Shown: positions 11,818-22,534 of the stretch, piece by piece
Layout: the number at the start of each line of letters is the position of its first letter
Position numbering within the stretch: position 1 is the first letter of the stretch
Source of the DNA: Zea mays
Taxonomy: Eukaryota > Streptophyta > Magnoliopsida > Poales > Poaceae
DNA length: 64,000 bases
Reading direction: 5' to 3'
Assembly: GCF_902167145.1 (NCBI RefSeq)
Contig: NC_050097.1
Span: 147,089,982 to 147,153,981 of the forward strand
Made by a program: the position numbers and the translations under genes
Notes under the pieces: generated by a model
What the model was told of the DNA's origin: nothing
Database searches by the model: none
The model's input: only the letters and a program-made list of their open reading frames with translations

Positions 11818-11899
11818 CCTGTACCCACAAGTCGTGTATCCCATGTCGCCAGGGTTTGCAAGGCCCTTAGACACTACCGAGGTGAATGGCTAGGGATCC
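11818..11899 (-). repeat. Fragment of a Gypsy LTR between Copia A and the Grande-like element
   Basis: 82 bp with the ACCCACAAG...CGTG segment that also appears, diverged, near 2487-2500 in the Gypsy LTR in the same orientation. It is the only trace of the DNA into which Copia A and the left end of the next element inserted. It has no counterpart on the other side of the Grande-like element. Confidence 0.55.
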
Positions 11900-12473
11900 T
11901 GTTGGGTCTATGCTTCGTCGCCGAAGGTCTTCAAGGGAGAAGCGGCTTTCGGCTGAAGCTGTTTGTATGAGATAGCCGAAGGTTCCTCTCCATGAAGCTT
12001 CGACAGTATAAACCGACTTAAAGATAGAATGACTTTTTAGTCCATAAAGGTCTGAGTCAATGTTGTAAGCTTTTATAAGGGGCATACTTGTAATTTCTCA
12101 CAGGCTGCGTCCTGTGCCTATAAATAGTGAACAGTATTCCGTTGCTGTTCACGCATTCTAGTAATTGCAATCGCATAACCTGAAATTCAACCTTTGTCAA
12201 GGCAGAGGTATTATTGTGTTCATTGTTTTAACATATTAAGTAAATATAATATAATTCATCTATGATTTATTTACCCCTTTTTTATACCTCTTATCTTATG
12301 TCTCTTAGCATTTTATTACGAAGATTTAAGCTTCGTAATTTTACTCTTATCAACCTTCGTTCAAGGCCCATTATCCCCAAGGGAATAATGTTTCATGAAC
12401 GAAGGACGTTAACATTTAACATTTTATGTTGCCTTGTTCTTAATTCATAGCATTTGAGAACAAGTCCCCAACA
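11900..12473 (+). repeat. 5' LTR of Grande-like 1, 574 bp
   Basis: TGTTGGGTCT...CCCCAACA. TATA box CTATAAATA at 12118-12126. Differs from the 3' LTR at only two bases seen (C/T in the GGCTGCGTCC segment, A/G in CTCTTAGCA), so the insertion is recent. Confidence 0.95.
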
Positions 12474-12486
12474 TTGGCGCCCACCT
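12474..12486 (+). other. Primer binding site
   Basis: TTGGCGCCCACCT directly after the LTR end, a site type common in Tat-lineage Gypsy elements. Identical to that at 30613. Confidence 0.85.
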
Positions 12487-12516
12487 CCGGTGAACTCACT
12501 CCCACTTTTTGAGCTG

Positions 12517-15500
12517 ATGGCTTCGTTCAACGACCAAGCTGGCGCTGCTTCGGACCCGAAGCTGGTGCTCCCGATCACAGGTGGCTCGTCCTCAGAGCCA
12601 GCTAACAAGAAACAAAAGAAGGAAGCACAGAGAAGGGTACAGCATGTTGGGGTGCAAGGACCCTTCATCAAGTCAAGATGGTCTCACATTCCTATTACCT
12701 TCTCCCAAGAGGACCTTCAGCTCAAAGATTACCCACACAATGATGCCATGGTTATCTCCTGTGTTACCAAAGGATTTCTGGTCCACAATGTCTTGGTTGA
12801 CACAGGCAGTGCAGCTGACATCATATTTGCTAAGGCCTTCAGACAAATGCAAGAGCCAGAAGATAAGATTCATGATGCTACACATCCTCTCTGTGGCTTC
12901 GGAGGAAGACAGATTGTAGCATTGGGCAAGATCACCATGTCAGTGACCTTCGGGTTCATCAACAACACTAGAACTGAGCAAGTTGTGTTTGACATTGTTG
13001 ATATGGAATACCCTTACAATGCAATCATTGGTCGTGGTACCCTCAATGCCTTCGAAGCAATCCTTCATCCTGCTTATCTTTGCATGAAGATACCTTCGGA
13101 TCAGGGACCCATTGCTATCCATGGAAGTCAGGAAGCTGCAAGAAGGGCCGAAGGCAATTGGACTGACTCAAAAGCAATCCATAACATAGATGGAGCCGAA
13201 GCTTGTGAACAGTACAAATTCAGAAGGGAGAAAGTAGCTTCAGCAGATCAGCCGAAGCCTAAGCTCTTATGTGAGGACATAGCAGAGTAGAAGGTGCTGT
13301 TAGGCTCTCAATTATCCGAAGAGCAGGAGAAAACCTTGATAAGGTTTTTGTTCAATAACAAAGATGTTTTTGCATGGTCAGCCAATGATCTTTGTGGAGT
13401 TAATAGAGATGTTATTGAGCACTCGCTCAATGTCGATCCATCCTTCAGACCCAGAAAGCAAAGGCTTCGGAAAATGTCAGATGATAAGGCCGAAGGAGCT
13501 CGCAACGAAGTCAAAAGACTCCTCAGTGCAGGAGTTATCAGAGAAGTGAAGTACCCAGAATGGTTAGCTAACACTGTTATGGTAAAAAAGGCCAATGGCA
13601 AGTGGCGAATGTGCATCGATTTTACAGATCTTAACAAGGCTTGTCCGAAGGATGAATTCCCACTACCAAGGATAGACTCTTTGGTTGATGCAGCAGCTTC
13701 TTCAGAGCTCATGAGTCTGTTAGATTGTTATTCAGGCTATCACCAAATTTGGATGAAGAAGGAAGATGAGCCGAAGACTAGCTTCATAACTCCAAGTGGC
13801 ACATATTGCTATCTTCGGATGCCTGAGGGGCTCAAAAACGCTGGAGGAAGTTTCAGCCGAATGACTGCGAAGGTTCTCCAATCTCAAATAGGCAGAAATG
13901 TGCTAACTTATGTTGATGACATCATTGTTAAAAGCACAAAGCAGGAGAATCATATTGCTGATTTGCAGGAGACCTTCGCCAGTTTCAGGCAAGCTGGCTT
14001 AAAGTTAAATCCAGAAAAATGCGTCTTCGGAGTGAAGAAGGGGAAATTTCTTAGATGCTTGGTTTCAACAAAGGGAATTGAAGCTAATCCAAGTAAAATT
14101 GAAGCTATACTTCGGATGGAGCCACCAACTACAAAGAAGGGGGCTCAAAGATTGACAGGAAGGTTGGCATCTCTCAATAGATTCATATCTAGATCAGCAG
14201 AGAGAAATTTACCATTCTTCGAAGTGCTGAAGTCAGCCGAAGTCTTTCAATGGGGACCAATCCAGCAGAAGGCTTTCGAAGAACTGAAACAGTATTTGAT
14301 AGATCTAACAACATTGACTCCACCAATGCCAGGGGCTCCTTTATTATTATATGTGGCAGCTTCGTACTCAGCGGTAAGTGCAGCGCTTGTCCAGGAGAAG
14401 ATTGATGGTCAAGTCAAGAGGCAGGCCCCAATATATTTTGTTTCCGAGGTTCTTAGTTTATCAAAGAAAAATTATACAGAGTTGGAGAAGGTACTGTATG
14501 CTGTCTTGATGGCCTCCAGGAAGCTTCGGCACTATTTCCAAGCTTACAACATAATTGTTCCTTCTTCACAACCTCTGAAGGATATTATGAGGAACCGAGA
14601 AGCTACTGGAAGGATTGGAAAATGGGCTACAGAGCTCAATGAATTTTGTATTGAATATGTTCATAGATCTTCGATTCAGTCCCAGGCGTTGGCAGACTTC
14701 ATTGCTGACTGGACGCCAGGGGCTCAGGAGGAGGAAACGAATAAAGACAACGAAGCCTGGACAGTGTTTTGTGATGGATCTTGGGGAACCTTCGGAGCAG
14801 GAGCGGCTGCTGTGTTGGTATCACCTTCCAAAGTCAAAACTTGTTATGCGGCGAAGCTTGATTTTAGTTGCACAAATAACATTGCTGAGTACGAAGCATT
14901 GATTCTAGGCCTTCGGAAGTTAAAAGCAATGGGAATCAGAAGGGCCATACTTAAAACTGATTCCCAGGTTGTTTCGGGTCATATTGACAAGAGTTGCAAG
15001 GCTAAGGATCCGAAGCTTGAAAAATATCTGGATATGATTCGAAGAGTTGAAGCCTCCTTCGAAGGGTTTTCTGTCAAAAATATCCCTCGAGGACAAAATG
15101 AGCATGCTGATTTGCTAGCTAAGTCAGCAGCACAGGGGCTGCCTTTACCTTCGGATGTGTTCTTCGAAACAATAAAAGCACCCTCGGTGGAACTTCTCGA
15201 AAGAGCAGTCCTTAATATATCTCCTGTTTTTAGCGAAGATTGGAGAACTGAGATCATCTCTTACCTTCAGGGCAAATTCCTTTCAGATGACGAAGCTTAT
15301 AACAAAAGGATAGAGGCAAGAGCTCGTCCATATGTCATAATAGAAGGGGAGTTGTACAAGCATGGAGTTTGTGCTCCGCTACTCAAATGTTTATCCAGAG
15401 CCGAAGGTATAGAGTTAATGAAAGAAATACATGCAGGCCTGTGTGGATCTCACATCGGATCTAGGCCGTTACTTGGAAAAATTTTCCGCCAAGGATTTTA

Positions 15501-16470
15501 TTGGCCGAAGGCAGCTTCGGATGCAGCAGAATTGGTTCAAAAGTGCGAAGGTTGTCAGAAATGTGCAAAAGATCAAAAACAACCTTCGTCTTTAACACAG
15601 CTCATACAACCCTCTTGGCCATTGCAAAGGTGGGGCCTTGACTTGTTAGGTCCGTTACCACCGGCCCAAGGGAACCTGAGATATGTTATAGTAGCCGTGG
15701 AATATTTTTCTAAATGGATTGAGGCGAAGCCATTGGCCACAGTAACTTCGGCCACCGTCCAAAAGTTTTTCTGGCAGAATATTGTTTGTCGTTTCAGGGT
15801 GCCAAAGGCTATAACTGTGGATAATGGGACACAGTTTGACTCCGAAGCTTTCAGGGATTTCTGTGACCAAATTGGTACGAAGATCCATTTTGCATCAGTT
15901 AGGCACCCGGAGTCAAATGGACTCGTCGAAAGAGCCAACGGCATTATAATGACAGGAATAATGAAGTTAATCTTCAACCAACCAAGGGGAAAATGGCCAG
16001 ATCAGTTAACCAAAGTAGTGTGGGGCCACAACACAACAACATCAAGGTCTACAGGTTTTACTCCATTTAAGTTGTTATTCGGTGACGAAGCAATAACTCC
16101 GGAGGAAGCTAAAACCGGATCAATAAGGGTATTAGCTTCGGCAGAAGCAGATTCCGAAGCCACTTATTCCATAGAAAAAGATGCTTTAGAAGGGATCAGA
16201 CTGCAAGCCGTGGAGAATATCAATAAATATCAAGCCGAAACAGTCAAATGGCGGGATAGAAAGGTTCGGCTAAAAAATATTGAGCCAGGGCACTTGGTGC
16301 TTCGGAGAGTGGCCAACCCAGAAACAGTGGGCAAATTGCAGTTAAAATGGGACGGACCTTTCTTAGTAGCATCTTCGTCAAGACCCGGTTCATACAGATT
16401 GAAGGATATGGACGGCAATAACATTCCTAGGTCTTGGAATGCGGATGAGCTTCGGCGATATTATGTATAA
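12517..16470 (+). pseudogene. Tat-lineage pol fused to gag N-terminal stub, one stop codon
   Basis: ATG at 12517 opens a frame to 16470 broken once, by TAG at 13288-13290; the sister copy at 30657 has CAG there. A short stub begins M-A-S-F and passes within ~40 residues into the region before the protease, so there is no capsid domain and no zinc knuckle. Then: protease LVDTGSAADIIF (~12796), RT with YVDDII (~13910), a Ty3-type RNase H, a second plant-type RNase H starting VFCDGSWG (~14766), an integrase zinc region (HHCC, ~15440-15560), and an integrase core with D...VDNGTQFD...HPESNGLVERAN (~15640-15940). Dual RNase H identifies the Tat lineage. Except for the stop, the polymerase part looks intact. 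Any mobility would need gag in trans. Confidence 0.9.
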
Positions 16471-16650
16471 CTCGATGTAATTTTTCATATTTTTTATTTT
16501 TTCTTTTATGGCACCCTTTTCCTTTCCAAAGGGGGAGAAAGGTTTTTAATGGGGCCAGCATATGTAATTTCCTTTTTTAGTTCTATAAGAGCAAAATCCC
16601 CCAAGGAATGTAAATGTAAAAGCTGAGAACGCACCATCGAGTGCCAAAAA

Positions 16651-16860
16651 GTAAAGGCGAAGAAGCTCCAAAGTCGTTCCTAAGGGAATGCAGAGCTTAC
16701 AGCGAAAAGTCAACGCTGATTCCGCCAAAAGTAAAGGCGAAGAAGCTCCAAAGTCGTTCCTAAGGGAATGCAGAGCTTACAGCGAAAAGTCAACGCTGAT
16801 TCCGCCAAAAGTAAAGGCGAAGAAGCTCCAAAGTCGTTCCTAAAGGAATGCAGAGCTGAG
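16651..16860 (+). repeat. 80 bp tandem repeat, ~2.6 copies
   Basis: Units begin GTAAAGGCGAAGAAGCTCC at 16651, 16731 and 16811, an exact 80 bp step, the third unit partial. They lie just after pol. The second Grande-like copy has a related array with a 63 bp step. The stretch 16861-17332 after it is non-coding and A/T-rich with CTTCG motifs. Confidence 0.95.
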
Positions 16861-17332
16861 GTGTGATTGTTTTTAAGAAAATAATGGCTATGAATATGGC
16901 TTCGGATACGTGTTTGGCCATTCATTTGCACATCACATTACATCATAACATTTGCATTCATAAACATTCATCTAGGCATCTGCAGGATAATCATCTTCAT
17001 GGCATAAATGGTTGTTTCGGCAAAAAAGAAGAAAAAGAAGGGGAAGAAATAGCTTCGTGTACAAAAAGAAAAGCTTCGGAAAAAAGGAAAAATATTGTTT
17101 TTTATGCTTTGCGGCGTACGAAAAGAAGGGAAGGTGTTTTTTCGCCTTCGGCTCAAAAGAAAATTTCGTCCACATCAAAGCATTTCTCATACATCAATGG
17201 AAGGATAAGGATATATAACAAGGTATGAACAGCAGTCATCTCAAAAGTTTTAGTTACAAAAGTTATCTCAAAAGTTCCTCAAGTACTGTCTACAGTATAC
17301 TATCTAATCTCCAAGGAGCTTCGGTTTCGGCG

Positions 17333-20230
17333 TCATTCTTGAGCTTCGGCTTCGGCTTCGTCATCCTATATGATTAAGGTCATTGTAAGTCAAAACCAAG
17401 CTTTCAGGAAAAGGTAAGCATAAGGTATGGTTTCTTACTGGTTCAAGGTGGCTACGAGCTTCGTCTCCAGCCTTTTCCCGCCCACCTTTTGTCCATATCA
17501 TTTTTACAAATCTATTCGAGATACTCCGGGCGAGATCAGGAATATCATCCAGGATTGATGGTGATAAGGTGAAATTTGGCCTGTTAACAATCTTTGCATG
17601 ATCGCAGCCAGCCTTCAGGAAAGCTGCAGCAGTGCCTCGAGAAGCCACCCAGGCACAGAAGTCACCATGCCCAGCTATGACTTCGTCGAGCTCGTCAATC
17701 TCCCCCTCAATATGTTCGAAGGTTTTCGGTAGATCTTCAGCTGAGGGGGTGAATTTTTCACTGCTGGCTCCAACTGAGTAAAAAATCTTTCTTAATCGTT
17801 GAATGCATTTATTGCTAAATTCCAAGCATTTTTCTTGAAGACTTGTCAGTAGTTTTCTCAAATCTGAATTTTGTTGAGCTTCGGCTTCAAGTTTTGCAGT
17901 AAGCTCTAGCTTTTCTCGCTCGAACTGTTCAGACTGGCGGAGAAGCTTCGTGTTCAGTTCTGTTATTTTTGCTTCAGCTTCCGCCAACGAACCTTCGGCT
18001 GCCTGGAGCTCAAAGTTCTTTTTCTCAATAACATCCGATTGCTCCTTTATTCTGTTTTCCAGATTTTCAATTATAACTTCATGTTTTTTATCTTCAAAAT
18101 CTTGCTGCATTTGCAAGGCTTTACTCAACAGCATACTCTGCACGAAAATAACCTTCGTCAGAAATGTTTTTATTCTTAGAAACAATAGAGTTAAGGGACA
18201 AGTATCACCTTGAAGTTGGAATAAAATAAACTACCAACGACATGTTGTCGTCGGTAGCGACTGATGTCTGTTTCCAGCTTCGGGAAGCCGATACTCTTTG
18301 ACAGAGTACCGATAATTTTGGCCCCAGTTTGATCTCGAATGCAATCTAATTTTTCGTCGTCAACACCTCCGAAGAGGAGTGCCCCAGGTTTGTATCCACA
18401 GGATTTGGCATACTCTCTAAGCTCTTCTATTTCAGCTTTTGATAGTTGTTCTCCAACTAAATTTTGGAACATGAAGGCTTCGTTTTCTAAAGCTTCGTCA
18501 GCAATTTCTTTTCCTTTTCCCGAAGCTGCGGTTACGGCCTCTTCGGCGGCGGTAGTACCTTCTTCTGCAGCCATGTCTAACAGTATTTGGTCAATGTGTT
18601 CAATTGTGCTCTCCAGGTTCAAATCTTCAGCTGAGGAAGCTTCGGCAGCTGTGGCCTCCGAAGGAGCAATTTCAATATCTATCTTCTCTGCAGCCGCTGG
18701 TGTTTTCTGGACCGAAGCTCTTGGCGGCGTCTTGTCAATTACTTCTGTCACAGTGATAATTCTTTGTTTCTTTGCCTTGATTGTTTTCTTCGATTTTTCG
18801 GGCTCCTTGTCCTTCTGAAAAAACTTTGTCAGTTGAGGGTCCAGTGGACTTAGCTTCGCAGGTAAGGTTTCAGTCATTACCTTCAGAATTTCCTCAACGA
18901 CAGCAGCAGAAGGTGATGCGGGGGTTTCTTCTGCTTCGGATATTTGGTGCTTCGGAGAAGAAGTTTTCCTCTTCTTCGGAATTTTCTTCTTTAATGGTTC
19001 TTTTTCTTCACTTATGGCCTCAGTTATCCTTTTTCTTTTTTGGCCCCCAGCACCTTTGTTCAGATTTTCATAATCAGGATAATCGAAGCCCAAGGCGTCC
19101 AACACTCGATTTAGCCTTCGCTTCGGACGGGTGCCGAAGGCTGCGGTCATCAATTGATCTTCCTTTTTGGAATAATTGCCAAGAATTTCATTGCACATTG
19201 CTTCAATCGTATCTAGCCACTCTTGGCAAGGTGCTTTAAAGTACTTTTTAAACTTGAAATAGTAAGGTAAACGTACGAGTTCACCTTCTTTCTTTTCCTC
19301 CTGTAGCTTCGGCATTTCCCATTCTTTCAAACTGGGAAAAACTTTGAATGCTAAAAACTCTTGAACCAGGTCCCTTGTGCTGATATGCTCTGCAATAATT
19401 CTGAATTCACTCATTGCTTGTTGTGTTGGACCTTCCGGTGTCATGTTGCAACGGGGTCGGGTTTCTCCGAAGATTAATTCCAGCGGGCTTTGTACAAGCT
19501 TTTCCTTGTCGTCATCAACTTTGACATAGAACCACTCAGATTTCCAGCCTGCTGCCCATTTGCTTCGGTAACTAATTACAGGAAACTTAGTAGTTTTCCG
19601 ATAGGCGAAGTTATAACAACCAAAATTTTCGTGCAATCCATCCTTTCTAGCCTTCGTTTGATAATGCAACTCGTGGACCCGGCAAAAGCTGTCCGCAAAT
19701 GGTTCCACTGCTTGGCTTCGGAGTGCCCAGATATAAACAATAAGTCTAACAATAGCGTTGGGGGTCAGCTGGTGAAAATAAATACCGAACCTCTTCAGCA
19801 CCTCTGCAATAATCCCATGTAGAGGGAACCTTAATCCAGCCTTTAGAAAGCTTTCGAAAATAACAATTTCATCTTTCTCCGGTTTTGGGGTAGTCTCTTC
19901 TCCCCCGAAGCGCAAAAGCTTCTTCTGATTTTCAGTGAAAAAGCCCGATTTTACCATCTTGGACAGATCAGCCTTCGAAACAGTAGATTTCCCGAAGTCC
20001 AAGTGGCTCGGCTTGCTTGGCATGGCAATGCGATAATCATCTTCAGAATCAGTTTCCTCAATATCTTCTTCCTCTGCTTCAGCGATTGCTTGTTCTGCAT
20101 CATCATGAGGGATCTTTTCCGAAGTCACCAGCCCGGATCGTTGCATGGCTTCGGAGATAGGGAGAGTCTCCGAAGCTTCAGTTTCGTCCCCCTCGCGCTC
20201 AACCCTGGCGGTAGAGCGGACTCTGGCCAT
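17333..20230 (-). CDS. Antisense accessory gene of Grande-like 1 (three exons, ~917 codons)
   Basis: Minus strand, opposite to pol. Exon 1 20230-18209 (674 codons), intron 18208-18138 (GT...AG, 71 bp), exon 2 18137-17439 (233 codons), intron 17438-17366, exon 3 17365-17333. All junctions keep frame, and the first splice sites recur in the second copy, which supports splicing. The protein starts M-A-R-V-R-S-T-A-R, has an acidic region, then a domain (~residues 124-330; FESFLKAGLRFPLHG, LTPNAIVRLIVYIWA) that I recognise as the 'putative gypsy type transposon' type (PF04195-like), Lys/Arg-rich nuclear-signal-like clusters (KKKIPKKRK), and a long coiled coil in exon 2. It resembles the antisense gene reported for Grande ('gene 23'). 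Function unknown. No stop breaks it, unlike pol. Confidence 0.75.
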
Positions 20231-20397
20231 TTAATTATGAGCTTGAGAAACTTTAATATTTTCTTCTTCCGAAGCAGCTTTCAAACTGGAGCTTCGTTCG
20301 ATTCTGACAGACAAGCTTCGGCGATGGTTAAAAATTTTGACAGGAAAACAGTGCAAATAGCAATGAATGCTGTGGTAACTTCACACCTACTCGTCTG

Positions 20398-20405
20398 TTT
20401 ATATA
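20398..20405 (-). promoter_or_regulatory. TATA box of the antisense gene
   Basis: Minus strand TATATAAA ~170 bases before the ATG at 20230. The surrounding sequence (AATGCTGTGGTAACTTCA and ACTCGTCTG on the plus strand) is the same in the second copy at 38241, suggesting a conserved promoter between gene and 3' LTR. Confidence 0.65.
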
Positions 20406-20650
20406 GTGCTGCAGGTAAGAAGGCGAAGCGCCAGAATTTTTACACCAGGCGGACACCCGCTTGCGCTCGCTGCGCGGTGGACCGCAGGGACAAACAGTAA
20501 CTCTGCAAGGTGGGACCGCTACGTGCTGGGAAATTAAATCGTTTCTCGGCAACGAGCTCAGGGAAGGTGTTTTTTGGACCTTCGGCTCTCCGAAGCTTAA
20601 GAGACTTTTTTCACGGATCAAGCTCGTTACGAAAAACGATCTAGCACCGC

Positions 20651-20662
20651 GAAAGGGGCTAC
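20651..20662 (+). other. Polypurine tract
   Basis: GAAAGGGGCTAC directly before the 3' LTR, matching GAAGGGGCTAC in the second copy. Confidence 0.85.
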
Positions 20663-21236
20663 TGTTGGGTCTATGCTTCGTCGCCGAAGGTCTTCAAGGG
20701 AGAAGCGGCTTTCGGCTGAAGCTGTTTGTATGAGATAGCCGAAGGTTCCTCTCCATGAAGCTTCGACAGTATAAACCGACTTAAAGATAGAATGACTTTT
20801 TAGTCCATAAAGGTCTGAGTCAATGTTGTAAGCTTTTATAAGGGGCATACTTGTAATTTCTCACAGGCTGTGTCCTGTGCCTATAAATAGTGAACAGTAT
20901 TCCGTTGCTGTTCACGCATTCTAGTAATTGCAATCGCATAACCTGAAATTCAACCTTTGTCAAGGCAGAGGTATTATTGTGTTCATTGTTTTAACATATT
21001 AAGTAAATATAATATAATTCATCTATGATTTATTTACCCCTTTTTTATACCTCTTATCTTATGTCTCTTGGCATTTTATTACGAAGATTTAAGCTTCGTA
21101 ATTTTACTCTTATCAACCTTCGTTCAAGGCCCATTATCCCCAAGGGAATAATGTTTCATGAACGAAGGACGTTAACATTTAACATTTTATGTTGCCTTGT
21201 TCTTAATTCATAGCATTTGAGAACAAGTCCCCAACA
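20663..21236 (+). repeat. 3' LTR of Grande-like 1, 574 bp
   Basis: Same sequence as 11900-12473 except two bases. Followed by agtta, whereas gatcc precedes the 5' LTR, so no target duplication. Confidence 0.95.
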
Positions 21237-21560
21237 AGTTAGAACTTTTGATTTGTCCAAAATACTCTTATTGAAAATTTTGTCTCTTGTGGGGGAGAAT
21301 TCTGATTATGGGAAAAGGGGGAGTTTTGGCACTTGATCAATTTTTCTCTTGGAATATCTCTCCTTGTGCCCAAACAAGTGTGTTTGACTTAGAGGTAGGA
21401 AAAAGAATTTGATTTGCAAAAACAAACTAAGTGGTGGCAAAGAATGACCCAAATATGCCAAATTAGAGTAAAAAACAATTTGGTCCTCATTTGCATTGAT
21501 ATTGCACTTATTTTGGTTGCTTTTTGATGTGTTGGCATAAATCACCAAAAAGGGGGAGAT
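21237..21560 (+). mobile_element. 3' non-coding interior of Copia B with polypurine tract
   Basis: A/T-rich sequence without a gene, ending AAAAAGGGGGAGAT at 21547-21560 immediately before the LTR start TGAAAGGG. Typical Copia 3' interior. Its upstream part is replaced by the Grande-like element. Confidence 0.8.
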
Positions 21561-22534
21561 TGAAAGGGAAATATGCCCTTGGGCCATTTCTATAATGTTT
21601 TGGTGATTAAGTGTCCAACACATAGTAAGTGAGTAGCTATGTGCCAAACAAGCAAGAAGTGCAAATCATGTAACAAGGTACGTTTCTAGACTTAGTACAT
21701 TGTTTTGAGTACTAACATATTTTGTCTAAGTGCTAGAAACAGGGAGAAAAGAATTGGAAAAAGACTTGGCTCGGTGCAGCCAAAACTCAGCTCAGTCTGG
21801 CACACCGGACTGTCCGGTGGTGCACCGGATAGTGTCCGGTGCGCCAGGCTGGTCTCCGGTGAAAAGGCCGCTCTCGGGAAAAGTTCAGCGGCGTACGGCT
21901 ATAATTCACCAGACTGTCCGGTGGTGCATCGGACTGTCCGGTGAGCCAACGGTCGCCAGCGCAACGGTCGTTCGCGCAATCCGCGGGTGACGCGTGGCCC
22001 GAACTAACGGTCGGCAGGGGGCACCGGACTATCTGGTGTGCACCAGACTATCCGGTGTGCACCGAACAGTGTTTGGTGCGCCATCGGGCCCGAAGCTGCA
22101 ACGGTCGACTGCGCCCTTTTTGGAAGGCAATCACGCACCGGACAGCTACAGTGACTGTCCAGTGCACCACCCGACAGAAGGCAAGTTTGGCCTCCAACGT
22201 CTCCTAGCTGCCTTGGGGCTATAAAAGGGACCCCTAGGCGCATGGAGAAGATACCCAAGCATTCACTAAGCATTCTAAGGCACCCAGACTCTGTTCCCGC
22301 GCATTCGTTTCGTTGTGTTAGAGATTTGAGCTCTATTCGAGTCAAGGACTCCCTGTGTTGTCATTTGAGCTCAAGTCTTCTCTTGTGTGCGTGGGTGTGC
22401 TGCGACTTGTGTCTTGTGTGTGTTGCTCATCCCAACCTTACTCCGTGCTTTCACTGTGATCTTTGTTGTAAGGGCGAGAGACTCCAACCTTGTGGAGATT
22501 CCTCGCAAATGGGAATAATCATCTAAAGGAAAAA
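21561..22534 (+). repeat. Copia B 3' LTR, truncated (~974 bp)
   Basis: Starts TGAAAGGGAAATATGCCC and matches the minus-strand LTR at 10571-11817 until CTAAAGGAAAAA, where unrelated DNA begins; about 270 bp of the LTR end are missing. TATA box CTATAAAAGG near 22219. Several CCGGAC-N-GTCCGG near-palindromes at 21800-22165. Inverted relative to Copia A. Confidence 0.9.

Larger units (their letters stand above)
11900..21236 (+). mobile_element. Grande-like (Tat-lineage Gypsy) retrotransposon 1, gag-less
   Basis: Complete with two 574 bp LTRs (two base differences seen by eye), primer binding site, pol with two RNase H-like domains, an 80 bp tandem array, an antisense gene and a polypurine tract. 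LTR size, CTTCG-rich sequence, tandem repeats and an antisense gene before the 3' LTR match what I recall of maize Grande. At 9.3 kb it is well short of the ~13.8 kb recalled for full Grande, chiefly because nearly all of gag is absent. Flanks do not share a target duplication (gatcc left, agtta right). Confidence 0.85.
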
